NCBI GenBank assembly: GCA_029260345.1
Contig: JAJDDK010000002.1
Location: 186,001 to 250,000, forward strand
Length of the DNA: 64,000 nt
Source of the DNA: Phycisphaerales bacterium
GTDB taxonomy: Bacteria > Planctomycetota > Phycisphaerae > Phycisphaerales > UBA1924
Direction of reading: 5' to 3'
Part shown: positions 25,524 to 33,715 of the stretch, one piece after another
Position numbering within the stretch: position 1 is the first letter of the stretch
How the letters are laid out: each line of letters opens with the position of its first letter
Position numbers and translations under genes: made by a program
The notes under the pieces: generated by a model
The model's database searches: none
What the model saw: the letters and a program-made list of their open reading frames with translations, nothing else
What the model was told of the DNA's origin: nothing

Positions 25524-26419
25524 GGCGCGGCTTCCTTTGCATCCTGTGCGTCCTTGCGACGCTGCTGCTGAGCGCCAGCTCAATGGCGCAATCGGAATAC
25601 GGCCCGCCCACGGAAAGCAGCGCGATGCGCGCCGGGGAAACGTTTGGATTCAATCCGGTCAGTGCGCTGGAAGACGCCGCGGGGGCTGTTCCGGGGTTCG
25701 ACGGCGGCCTCTCCGGCGCGGTGAATATTCTCGTTCTGCTCACGGTGCTGACACTCGCGCCGGCCATTCTCATCATGACGACGAGCTTTGTGCGCATCAT
25801 CGTCGTGCTTGGGCTTCTCAAGCAGGCGATGGGAACGCAGACGTTGCCGCCGTCGCAGGTGATCCTTGGACTCAGTTTGTTCACGACGTTCCTGGTGATG
25901 TCGCCCACGATGGAGCGTGTCTACAACGAAGCCATCGGACCGTATCAGCGCGGCGAGATCGTCAATCAACTCGAAATGTGGGAGAAGGCGAAGCAGCCGA
26001 TGCGCGACTTCATGTTTGCGCAGATTGAGGCGACCGGCAATTGGTCAAGCCTCTACATGATTCTCAATTACAAGGGCGTCGATACATCTGACCCGGCCCT
26101 CATCGAACGCGCGGAAGTGGACACGATGTCGCTCGCGGCGGCATTTATGCTCAGTGAACTCAAGACCGCGTTCCTGATGGGATTTCGGATTTATCTGCCG
26201 TTCCTCGTGATCGACATCATCATTTCAAGCGTGCTCATCTCCATGAGCATGATGATGCTGCCGCCTGTGTTGATCAGTCTTCCATTCAAAATATTGCTCT
26301 TCGTCATGGTGGACGGGTGGCAACTGGTCGTCGGGAGTCTGCTCACCAGTTTCGTGCAGCCGGGAGCGCCGGCGCAAACGGCGCTCATTGATTTCGCGTC
26401 GCTTGGGGTGTTCGTATAG
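25520..26419 (+). CDS. fliP: Flagellar export gate protein FliP
   Basis: The 299-residue product has a signal peptide (FLCILCVLATLLLSASSMA), and then the conserved core: ILTVLTLAPAILIMT-like LLTVLTLAPAILIMTTSFVR, IVVLGLLKQAMGTQTLPPSQ, LGLSLFTTFLVMSP and the C-terminal LPFLVIDIIISSVLISMSMM. FliP forms the pentameric core of the type III gate with FliQ and FliR. All family signatures are intact. Confidence 0.97.
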   Translation: MRRGFLCILCVLATLLLSASSMAQSEYGPPTESSAMRAGETFGFNPVSALEDAAGAVPGFDGGLSGAVNILVLLTVLTLAPAILIMTTSFVRIIVVLGLLKQAMGTQTLPPSQVILGLSLFTTFLVMSPTMERVYNEAIGPYQRGEIVNQLEMWEKAKQPMRDFMFAQIEATGNWSSLYMILNYKGVDTSDPALIERAEVDTMSLAAAFMLSELKTAFLMGFRIYLPFLVIDIIISSVLISMSMMMLPPVLISLPFKILLFVMVDGWQLVVGSLLTSFVQPGAPAQTALIDFASLGVFV

Positions 26420-26436
26420 CAGGGAGGCGCCGGGCG

Positions 26437-26694
26437 ATGTACGCAGATGAAACACTCCTGGATATGGTGCGGCAAGCGCTGTGGCTCGCCGTCGTTGTTT
26501 CCGCGCCAATTCTTGGCGCTGGCGTGCTCGTCGGGCTTCTCATCAGCATTTTTCAGTCCGTCACCAGCATTCAGGAACAGACGCTGACGTTTGTGCCAAA
26601 GATTCTCGTCATGATTGGCGTGTCCATCGCTCTTATGGCGTGGATCGTTGATCGGCTTGTCGCCTTCACCAGCCAGATGATGACCTTTGTGTGA
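26437..26694 (+). CDS. fliQ: Flagellar export gate protein FliQ
   Basis: An 85-residue protein with two membrane helices, ALWLAVVVSAPILGAGVLVG and FVPKILVMIGVSIALMAWIV, with the conserved SIFQSVTSIQEQTLTF loop between them. Size and motif are those of FliQ. Four copies join FliP and FliR in the export gate. It starts 18 bases after fliP and ends 7 bases before fliR. Confidence 0.96.
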   Translation: MYADETLLDMVRQALWLAVVVSAPILGAGVLVGLLISIFQSVTSIQEQTLTFVPKILVMIGVSIALMAWIVDRLVAFTSQMMTFV

Positions 26695-26700
26695 GGCGCG

Positions 26701-27477
26701 ATGACGATCGTTGATTTCATCCTGCCGCATGTCACGTCATTCTCGCTGGTATTGGCGCGGATCGGCGGCATTTTTCTGTTTGCGCCGGCGCTCGGCAGCC
26801 CGATCATTCCGGCGCGCATTAAAGGATTAATCGTTGTTGCACTGACGTTTGTGGTCTACCCGAGTGTTGCGGCGACACCAATTGCCGGCCCGGTCGATCT
26901 CATTTCGCTGGCGCCTATGATGCTCGGCGAAACGCTCATCGGTTTATCGATCGGACTTATCGTCGCGATCCCGGTGATGAGTGTGCAGATGGGTGGTCTG
27001 CTCATTGGCCAGCAGATGGGACTTGGGCTCGGCACCGTCTACAACCCCGCGATTGACGCGGATGGCGATGTGATCGGACAGGTCCTCTTCTACCTCGCGC
27101 TTGCAATTTTTATGGCGATCGGCGGCCTTGAATTGATTCATATCGCCGTGATGCGCACGTTTGAGCATGTGCCACTGGGCGCGTTTACGACCGGGCAGGC
27201 GCCGCTGGAATTGCTCACCGGAGTGGTCGCCTCCGGATATGCGCTTGCGATTCGTGTCGCGGCGCCGGTGCTGTGCATCATCATGCTCGAAACGATTTCA
27301 ACCGGCGTCTTGATGAAGACTGTGCCGCAACTCAATGTGCTGACGTTTGGTTTTCCAATCAAGATTATCGCGGCGTCAACGATGTTGATCGCGGCGTTGC
27401 CGTTCATCGACCAAGCCGTGCGAGGCGAAACGATCGCCGTGATTGACAGTGTCTTTCTCTGGATCAGGGGTCTGTGA
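26701..27477 (+). CDS. fliR: Flagellar export gate protein FliR
   Basis: A 258-residue membrane protein with about six hydrophobic helices. It shows the FliR patterns LARIGGIFLFAPALGSPIIP, GLLIGQQMGLGLGTVYNPA and LNVLTFGFPIKI. FliR contributes one copy to the FliP-Q-R gate. The next gene, flhB, starts four bases after the stop, and the two proteins act at the same gate. Confidence 0.95.
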   Translation: MTIVDFILPHVTSFSLVLARIGGIFLFAPALGSPIIPARIKGLIVVALTFVVYPSVAATPIAGPVDLISLAPMMLGETLIGLSIGLIVAIPVMSVQMGGLLIGQQMGLGLGTVYNPAIDADGDVIGQVLFYLALAIFMAIGGLELIHIAVMRTFEHVPLGAFTTGQAPLELLTGVVASGYALAIRVAAPVLCIIMLETISTGVLMKTVPQLNVLTFGFPIKIIAASTMLIAALPFIDQAVRGETIAVIDSVFLWIRGL

Positions 27478-27480
27478 TTC

Positions 27481-28554
27481 GTGGCCGAAGACCTGGGCGA
27501 AAAAACCGAGGATCCGACGCAGCGAAAGCTGACGGAAGCGCGCGAGCGTGGACAGGTGGCGCGGAGCGCCGACCTTTCCGCGGCGATTGTGCTGACCGGC
27601 GCCGCGCTGCTGTTGTATGTCTTTGGCAGTGACATCCTGGGCGGCATGGGCACGTTCATGCGCAACACGCTTGAGCCGGAGTCGCTCGGGCGAGGCATAC
27701 ATCTGCAGACAGTTGAGGACTCGGTTCGATTCGCCGTGCAGGTTGGCATGAGACTGCTCGGTCCGGTGCTGGCGATCATGGCGATCATTGCGTGGCTCGA
27801 TCAACTCGGACAGGTCGGCTGGAACTTCACCACAAAGCCTCTGACGCCGAAATTTGATCGCATGAGCCCCGCCAAGGGGATCAAGAACATCTTCTCACGG
27901 CGCAGTTTGGTGAAGGCCATCATCAACATCGTGAAGCTCACCGTGATTGCGACGGTCGCGTTTCTGGTGATTCACGGCGCTGAGGATCGGATCGTGGCAT
28001 TGCCGGCGCTGACGCCTGCGGGCGCGATGCTGATCACTGCGCAATTGGTCGTGGAGCTTGGGCTCTGGATCATTGCGGTGCTCCTTTTGATTGGGGCGAT
28101 TGATCGCACGTACCAATCGTGGCAACACAATCATGACCTTCGCATGACGAAGCAGGAGGTCAAGGATGAACGAAAGAGCACGGAAGGCGATCCGGAAACC
28201 AAGGCCCGCCGCATGCGCATAGCGCGTGAAATCACGCGGCAGCGTTTGCGGGCCGCCGTGCCGAAGGCAGACGTTGTCGTCACCAATCCCACGCACTATT
28301 CCGTGGCGATTCAGTACGACGCCGATCGCATGAACGCGCCGGTCGTCGTCGCCAAGGGTGCGGACTTCATGGCGATTCAGATTCGACTGATCGCTTCGGC
28401 GAACAATGTTCCCATCGTGGAGCGCAAGCCGCTGGCTCGTGCACTGTATCGCTCGGTTGAAGTGGGGCAGGAGGTTCCGGCGGATCTGTACGAAGCCGTC
28501 GCGGAACTGCTGGCCTATGTCTATCGCCTCGAAGGGCGCCTCGCGGCGTCGTAA
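27481..28554 (+). CDS. flhB: Flagellar export switch protein FlhB
   Basis: Starts at GTG 27481. The N-terminus EKTEDPTQRKLTEARERGQV is the family hallmark. Four membrane helices follow, then the cytoplasmic domain with the autocleavage motif NPTH near residue 270 (ADVVVTNPTHYSVAIQY). Cleavage between Asn and Pro switches export from rod/hook to filament substrates in concert with FliK. The length of 357 is normal and the motif intact, so the switch should work. Confidence 0.97.
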   Translation: MAEDLGEKTEDPTQRKLTEARERGQVARSADLSAAIVLTGAALLLYVFGSDILGGMGTFMRNTLEPESLGRGIHLQTVEDSVRFAVQVGMRLLGPVLAIMAIIAWLDQLGQVGWNFTTKPLTPKFDRMSPAKGIKNIFSRRSLVKAIINIVKLTVIATVAFLVIHGAEDRIVALPALTPAGAMLITAQLVVELGLWIIAVLLLIGAIDRTYQSWQHNHDLRMTKQEVKDERKSTEGDPETKARRMRIAREITRQRLRAAVPKADVVVTNPTHYSVAIQYDADRMNAPVVVAKGADFMAIQIRLIASANNVPIVERKPLARALYRSVEVGQEVPADLYEAVAELLAYVYRLEGRLAAS

Positions 28555-28572
28555 GAAAGGAATCACTGATTC

Positions 28573-30771
28573 GTGCCGAAGGGCGCTCCGACGAAGACCG
28601 TGCCGCACTGGGCCTTGATGCTGGCGAAGCATCGCGGGCTCATGGTGCCGCTCGGATTCATCGGGCTGCTCGTGGTCATTGTGATTCCGCTTCCGCCGGT
28701 GTTGATGGATGTGTTCATCTCCTTCAACATCTGCATCGCGGTGGTGATGTTGCTGACCACGGTCTATGCGAAGGATCCGCTTGAATTCAGTGTGTTTCCG
28801 TCGCTGCTGCTCTTTACGACGCTGATACGGCTGGTGCTGAATATCGCATCGACGCGCTTGATTTTGTCCGCTAAAGCGAGCAGCCCGGCCGAGGCTGAGG
28901 ACGTGGCAGGAAAAGTGATCGGCGCGTTCGGGACGTTCGTCGCCGGTGATTCGCTGGTGGTCGGCGGCATCATCTTTCTCATTTTGATCATTGTGCAGTT
29001 TGTGGTGATTACCAAGGGCGCCACGCGCATTAGTGAAGTCGCAGCGCGATTCACACTCGACGCCATGCCCGGTAAGCAGATGGCGATTGACGCTGATCTC
29101 AACGCCGGTCTGATCGATGAACAACAGGCGCGTTCGCGCCGCCAGGCGATTCAGGAAGAGGCTGACTTTTATGGAGCGATGGACGGCGCCAGCAAGTTTG
29201 TGCGTGGCGACGCCATTGCGGGCATCATCATCACGGTCGTCAATATCATTGGTGGGTTCACCGTCGGCGCTCTGGAAAAAGGCTGGTCGATGGGCGAGAC
29301 GGCGTCGCTCTTTACACGCCTGACGATTGGTGACGGTCTGGTCTCTCAGATTCCCGCGTTCGTGATTTCGATCGCCGCGGGCTTGCTCGTCACGCGAGCG
29401 GGATCAAAATCGAGTCTCGGCGAAGACTTGGCGAATCAGCTCACGAGTCAGCCGGTGGCGCTTGGAATCGCGGCTGGATTTATGGCGCTCCTCGCGACCA
29501 CGCCACTGCCGACGACGCCGATGCTGCTCGCGGCGGGCGTTCTGGGTGTCACTGCATTGATGATGCGTCGTCAAGCAAAGGTCACCACCGAACAAAGCGA
29601 TGCGAAGAATCGCAGCGATGCGGCGGCAGCGCCGATGGAGCCGCCGGCCGTCGAGAAGCTGATGAAAGTCGATGCGCTGGAACTCGAGGTGGGGTATGGC
29701 CTCGTTCCATTAGTTGACGCGGGGCAGGGGGGCGACCTTCTTGATCGCATCGCAGCGGTGAGAAGGCAGTTGGCCGTTGAGCTCGGTCTCGTCATGCCGC
29801 CGGTGCGCATTCGCGACAACATGACGCTGGACCCGAACGTTTACAACGTGAAGATCCGCGGGAGTCTGGTGGCGCAGGGCCTCGCGTATCCGGATCGGCT
29901 GCTGGCGATGGATTCCGGCATTGCGACAGGTCGCATTGAAGGCACGCCGACGAAGGAGCCGGCGTTTGGGCTGGATGCATGGTGGATCGATCGTTCGCTG
30001 AAACAGCGTGCAGAAGGATTCAACTACACCGTGGTTGATCCATCCAGCGTCATCACGACGCATCTGACCGAACTCGTCCGGACCCACGCCAGCGAACTGC
30101 TGACGCGTGAAGAGGTCAACAACCTGATCGAACAGTTGAAGGAGAAGTCGCCGAAGCTTGTGGAAGAAGCGATTCCCGCCGTGGTCAAGCCGGGTGATCT
30201 TCAGAAGATTCTCCAGAACCTGCTTCGCGAAGGCGTGCCGGTGCGCGATCTGGAGACCATCATCGAAACACTCACGGACTGGGCGCCGAAGACGAAGGAT
30301 CTCGACGTGCTGACAGAGTATGTCCGGCACGGTCTGCGGCGATCCATTTGCCAGATGTACGCGACTCCCGTGACGGATCGGTCGGATGGCGGCGGTTTTG
30401 GCGCTCCGCTTCCCACGCCCGGCGATGCGCGGCTCAAATTGGTCTGTGTCACGCTCGATCCGGGCTTTGAGGATGTGGTCAATGGGTACATCGACCGGTC
30501 GTCGGCGGGCACGTCGCTCACCGTGCCGGCTCATATCGCCAACGCGATGGCTCGCCGCATTCTGGAAGCGATCCAGCCGGTGTTGACGGCTGGACACCAG
30601 CCGGTGGTCATCGCGTCGCCTCAAGTGCGCGCCGCCGTGCGACAGATTCTTGAGCCTCACTTGCCGAATGCGGCGGTGCTCGGGTACAACGAAATAGTTG
30701 CGGGCGTCGAAGTCGAGTCCCTGGGGCTCGTCACGAAGGGCGAAGAGCGCCAGCCCGTGACCGCGGCGTAG
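28573..30771 (+). CDS. flhA: Flagellar export protein FlhA
   Basis: Starts at GTG 28573, 18 bases after flhB. The 732-residue product has an N-terminal membrane half with eight helices and the FHIPEP signature (RFTLDAMPGKQMAIDADL) near residues 157-175. The C-terminal cytoplasmic half, from about residue 370 (ALELEVGYGLVPLVD), docks chaperones and the ATPase. It ends with EPHLPNAAVLGYNEI, the standard FlhA tail. FlhA forms the nonameric ring under the export gate. Confidence 0.97.
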   Translation: MPKGAPTKTVPHWALMLAKHRGLMVPLGFIGLLVVIVIPLPPVLMDVFISFNICIAVVMLLTTVYAKDPLEFSVFPSLLLFTTLIRLVLNIASTRLILSAKASSPAEAEDVAGKVIGAFGTFVAGDSLVVGGIIFLILIIVQFVVITKGATRISEVAARFTLDAMPGKQMAIDADLNAGLIDEQQARSRRQAIQEEADFYGAMDGASKFVRGDAIAGIIITVVNIIGGFTVGALEKGWSMGETASLFTRLTIGDGLVSQIPAFVISIAAGLLVTRAGSKSSLGEDLANQLTSQPVALGIAAGFMALLATTPLPTTPMLLAAGVLGVTALMMRRQAKVTTEQSDAKNRSDAAAAPMEPPAVEKLMKVDALELEVGYGLVPLVDAGQGGDLLDRIAAVRRQLAVELGLVMPPVRIRDNMTLDPNVYNVKIRGSLVAQGLAYPDRLLAMDSGIATGRIEGTPTKEPAFGLDAWWIDRSLKQRAEGFNYTVVDPSSVITTHLTELVRTHASELLTREEVNNLIEQLKEKSPKLVEEAIPAVVKPGDLQKILQNLLREGVPVRDLETIIETLTDWAPKTKDLDVLTEYVRHGLRRSICQMYATPVTDRSDGGGFGAPLPTPGDARLKLVCVTLDPGFEDVVNGYIDRSSAGTSLTVPAHIANAMARRILEAIQPVLTAGHQPVVIASPQVRAAVRQILEPHLPNAAVLGYNEIVAGVEVESLGLVTKGEERQPVTAA

Positions 30772-30826
30772 GATGCGCCGTGATGGGAGGCCGACCACGA
30801 AGGTCAGCCGCGGACAATGCGATCGA

Positions 30827-30843
30827 ACCGGCTGGAGGCCGGT
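30827..30843 (+). promoter_or_regulatory. Hairpin with TGGAG loop upstream of flhF (possible CsrA site)
   Basis: ACCGGC (30827-30832) pairs perfectly with GCCGGT (30838-30843), leaving TGGAG in the loop. It sits 25 bases before the preferred flhF GTG, whose ribosome binding site (GGAGGG at 30859-30864) supplies a second GGA. The same loop is found upstream of fliF. Confidence 0.35.
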
Positions 30844-30868
30844 GAACCAACGCGCCATGGAGGGCAGC

Positions 30869-32149
30869 GTGAACCTGCGGACGTATCACGCACCATCGAT
30901 CGCCGATGCGCTCGGCCAGATCAAACGCGATCTGGGGTCGAGCGCTGTCATTCTCCATACACGCACTTATAAGCGCGGCGGCTTCCTCGGCTTTGGCGGT
31001 CGCACCGCGGTCGAAGTCACAGCGTCCAGCAATGTAAATGTTGTTAACCCGCTCGTGCGCAAAGGCAAGGCGCCAGTTGAGACCTTGCGCCCGCGCGAAG
31101 AAAGTTTGCGCCGTGCATATGGCGCGGCGCCGCTGAAGCAGGTGGAGTCGCCCGCCGAAGCTCCGCCACGACCGGCCACCGATGAGTATCACCCCGCAGC
31201 GCGCGAAGTCGCAAGCGCCGTCGTCGCGGCGGCCACGGTGGAATCACCGGACGCCAATCTCATGCGTGATGAACTGGCGTCCATCAAACGACTGGTCGGC
31301 CAGGTGCTTCGCACAAATGGCGGCAAGTCGGGGCCGGCGCTGCCGGAATCACTCACCGCGATGTATCTCAGGCTGATTGAATCTGAAGTTGCGGCTGAAA
31401 TCGCGGACGCCGTCGTCGCCGAAGTGCGGGATGAACTGACGGCGCGCGATCTCGACAATGCGGACCGTGTGCGAGAATGTGTGCTGCGGCGACTTGAACA
31501 GTACGTCGCCGTCAGCGAATGCGTCCCCGATCCGGGACAGATGCCGGATGGCCGCCCCTTGACGATTGCGCTTGTGGGTCCGACGGGTGTAGGTAAAACG
31601 ACCACGATCGCCAAACTCGCCGCGACCTACAAACTGCGGCACGGCAAGCGCGTCGGACTGGTCACGTGCGACACGTACCGCATTGCCGCGGTCGAGCAGT
31701 TGCGCACGTATGCCAACATCATCGGGCTTCGATTGAATGTTGCGCTGACTCCGCCGGAGATGGGCGCGTGCTGTTCCTCACTCAGTGATTGTGACGTCAT
31801 TCTGATTGATACGGCGGGACGGTCTCAGCATGACGGCGATCGACTCACTGATCTTGGCGCGTTGCTTGACGCGGCGAAGCCGCACGAAACACATCTGGTG
31901 CTGTCAGGCGCGGCGAGCGAGTCCGTGCTGTTGCGCGCCGCCGAGCGATTCGAAGTCGCCAAACCAAACCGCGTGATCCTGACCAAACTCGATGAGACCG
32001 TGAGTTTCGGTGTGCTCGTCAACGTGGCGCACCGCATCGGTAAATCGCTGAGCTACATCACGACCGGCCAGGAAGTGCCGGATCACATTGAGCCGGGCCG
32101 GGCGGATCGATTGGCGCAGCTTGTCCTTGATGGAAGTGGTGTACGGTGA
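30869..32149 (+). CDS. flhF: Flagellar placement GTPase FlhF
   Basis: GTG 30869 is chosen because GGAGGG precedes it and the protein then starts MNLRTYHAPSIADALGQIKR, the typical FlhF start; the frame is open to ATG 30773. The SRP-type GTPase domain shows LVGPTGVGKTTTIAKLA, VTCDTYRIAAVEQLRTYA, ILIDTAGRSQHD and LTKLDE. A variable basic region links it to the N-terminus. FlhF sets the site and number of flagella, usually at a pole. Its stop overlaps flhG by four bases. Confidence 0.94.
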   Translation: MNLRTYHAPSIADALGQIKRDLGSSAVILHTRTYKRGGFLGFGGRTAVEVTASSNVNVVNPLVRKGKAPVETLRPREESLRRAYGAAPLKQVESPAEAPPRPATDEYHPAAREVASAVVAAATVESPDANLMRDELASIKRLVGQVLRTNGGKSGPALPESLTAMYLRLIESEVAAEIADAVVAEVRDELTARDLDNADRVRECVLRRLEQYVAVSECVPDPGQMPDGRPLTIALVGPTGVGKTTTIAKLAATYKLRHGKRVGLVTCDTYRIAAVEQLRTYANIIGLRLNVALTPPEMGACCSSLSDCDVILIDTAGRSQHDGDRLTDLGALLDAAKPHETHLVLSGAASESVLLRAAERFEVAKPNRVILTKLDETVSFGVLVNVAHRIGKSLSYITTGQEVPDHIEPGRADRLAQLVLDGSGVR

Positions 32150-33165
32150 GCGTGCGCGCGGACCAATCCGTGAACCCTCGTGACGATCAGGCGACACGCC
32201 TTCGCGAACTTGTGGCGCGGCTGGATCATGTGCGGGATGCGGGTGAATCGTCCGTCCGAAGTGCGCCGCGCGCGCGGCACAATCGTGCCGGCAAAGATTC
32301 CTCACCGAAGCCGCACGCCAGAGTCATCGCGATCGCATCCGGCAAAGGCGGCGTCGGCAAGACCAGTCTTTCGGTCAACCTTTCTGCGGCGCTGGCCCAA
32401 GTCGGATCGCGCGTGGTGCTGCTGGATGGAGATTTTGGCCTGGCCAATGCTGACCTCCTGTGCGGCGTTCGTGTGACCTCGCACCTCGGGCACGTCATTG
32501 AGGGGAAGCGAACGCTCGAAGAAACCCTTGTGCCGACAGCGGCCGGCTTCCGTCTGGCGCCGGGCGCTTCGGGTTTGGCCACACTACTCAACGCGCCGGT
32601 TGAGCAGCGGCGTCGACTCGTCGAACAACTCGCCGTGCTAGATCAAGCCTGTGACGTTGTTGTGATAGATTGCGGCGCCGGGATGAATGACGGCGTCCTT
32701 GCTTTTTTGCGATCCGCAGATCTTGCGCTTGTGGTGACAACACCGGAGCCAACCGCCATCGCCGATGCGTACGCACTCATCAAGACCATGCTGCGCACCC
32801 CCAACGAATGGGGGAGTGACGATGCGCCACCACGACTGATTGTGAACATGTGCAATGATGAGCGCGATGCACTTCGCGCGCATGCGCGAATCAGTTCTGT
32901 GGCGGAGCGATTCCTGGGAGTTGGAATTCCCATGGCGGGATGGGCGCCGCGTGATCCGCTTGTCTGTGATGCGGTCCGGGCCCGATCCATGTTTGTGCAG
33001 CGCACGCCTCACGCAAATGCTTCGCGCGCGGTGGTCCGCCTCGCGCGTGAGCTGGACCGAGAATTCAGTCTGCACGCCGCAATGGCTACACCGTCGCGCG
33101 GCTTCTGGCGCCGATTGTTCGGGTTGCCGGGGTTAAATCGTCGAGAAATAGCTGGGGCGGACTGA
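32146..33165 (+). CDS. flhG: MinD-like flagellar number regulator FlhG
   Basis: Starts at GTG 32146 within the flhF stop. A 339-residue P-loop ATPase of the MinD/ParA group with the deviant Walker A motif ASGKGGVGKTSLSVNLSA, LDGDFGLANADLLCGV and VVIDCGAGMNDGVLAFL. The N-terminal 60 residues are charged and may contact FlhF, whose GTPase it stimulates. The flhF-flhG pair limits flagellar number. MinD itself is excluded by the context and the N-terminal tail. Confidence 0.93.
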   Translation: MSVRADQSVNPRDDQATRLRELVARLDHVRDAGESSVRSAPRARHNRAGKDSSPKPHARVIAIASGKGGVGKTSLSVNLSAALAQVGSRVVLLDGDFGLANADLLCGVRVTSHLGHVIEGKRTLEETLVPTAAGFRLAPGASGLATLLNAPVEQRRRLVEQLAVLDQACDVVVIDCGAGMNDGVLAFLRSADLALVVTTPEPTAIADAYALIKTMLRTPNEWGSDDAPPRLIVNMCNDERDALRAHARISSVAERFLGVGIPMAGWAPRDPLVCDAVRARSMFVQRTPHANASRAVVRLARELDREFSLHAAMATPSRGFWRRLFGLPGLNRREIAGAD

Positions 33166-33242
33166 AGTAACGCCTGATTCGGGTCGAAACCGACAACGAG
33201 CGCATGCGCCGCAGCGTTGTTCGATCCCCTGGAGACCGTCAC

Positions 33243-33557
33243 GTGACCGAGACATCATCTGCGAAAGTCGTCGCTGGATGCCTTGGATTGGCGGCTTTTG
33301 CGATTGCGCTCATTGCAGGTCTTGGATCCGGCGCCGAAGCTGACGTTGTGCTTGGCCGAGCCGTCATCAGCATGTTTGTTTGCTTTTTGGTCGGGTATGC
33401 AGTCGGCCTTGCCGGTGAGCGCGCGATTGATGAAGCCGCGCAGCGTTTCCGCAACGAACACCCAATCGAAGAACTCCCGTCGGACAACGACGCGGAGCAC
33501 GAACACTATCACGTGACTGATTCTGAACGCGGCGCCGTCATGGAGACGGCGTCATGA
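33243..33557 (+). CDS. Small two-helix membrane protein between flhG and the fliA-type gene
   Basis: GTG 33243 with GGAG 8 bases upstream gives 104 residues; an ATG at 33204 is possible. Two membrane helices are clear (VVAGCLGLAAFAIALIAGL and AVISMFVCFLVGYAVGLAG). The remaining 45 residues are hydrophilic and acidic with a histidine cluster (HEHYH). I do not recognise a named family. It is wedged in the flagellar operon after flhG, so a motor or assembly role is possible. Confidence 0.6.
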   Translation: MTETSSAKVVAGCLGLAAFAIALIAGLGSGAEADVVLGRAVISMFVCFLVGYAVGLAGERAIDEAAQRFRNEHPIEELPSDNDAEHEHYHVTDSERGAVMETAS

Positions 33558-33580
33558 AGCGCACGCCAAAAAGAAAAAAC

Positions 33581-33608
33581 TTGGCGAAGCGCGCGCGATC
33601 TGTATACT
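33581..33608 (+). promoter_or_regulatory. Sigma-70-type promoter for the fliA-like gene
   Basis: TTGGCG (33581-33586) and TATACT (33603-33608) are 16 bases apart, in an A-rich context just after the preceding stop. The expected transcript would have a leader of about 100 bases, including the GGA-loop hairpin at 33627. The sigma factor can therefore be made apart from the main flagellar transcript. Confidence 0.6.
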
Positions 33609-33626
33609 GCTTGCCATAACCCGGCT

Positions 33627-33640
33627 GCCCAAGGATGGGC
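33627..33640 (+). promoter_or_regulatory. GGA-loop hairpin in the fliA-like leader (strong CsrA-like motif)
   Basis: GCCCA (33627-33631) pairs perfectly with TGGGC (33636-33640) around AGGA. The run CAAGGATG equals the core of the known CsrA/RsmA consensus CARGGATG. A second GGA lies in the ribosome binding site (AAGGAGAGG just before ATG 33716), giving the usual two-site layout. Confidence 0.5.
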
Positions 33641-33715
33641 GAACGGTCTGGCGCGCGCCGCGGCGCAATGGCAAGGCGCGCAACGACATCCCGCGAGTAG
33701 GTCAAGGAGAGGACC

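Noticed and set aside
27895-29124. 409-residue minus-strand frame opposite flhB and flhA
   Set aside because: Histidine-, arginine- and asparagine-rich shadow of two clear export genes.
29710-30858. 382-residue minus-strand frame opposite flhA
   Set aside because: Same reason: the plus strand encodes the conserved FlhA cytoplasmic domain throughout.
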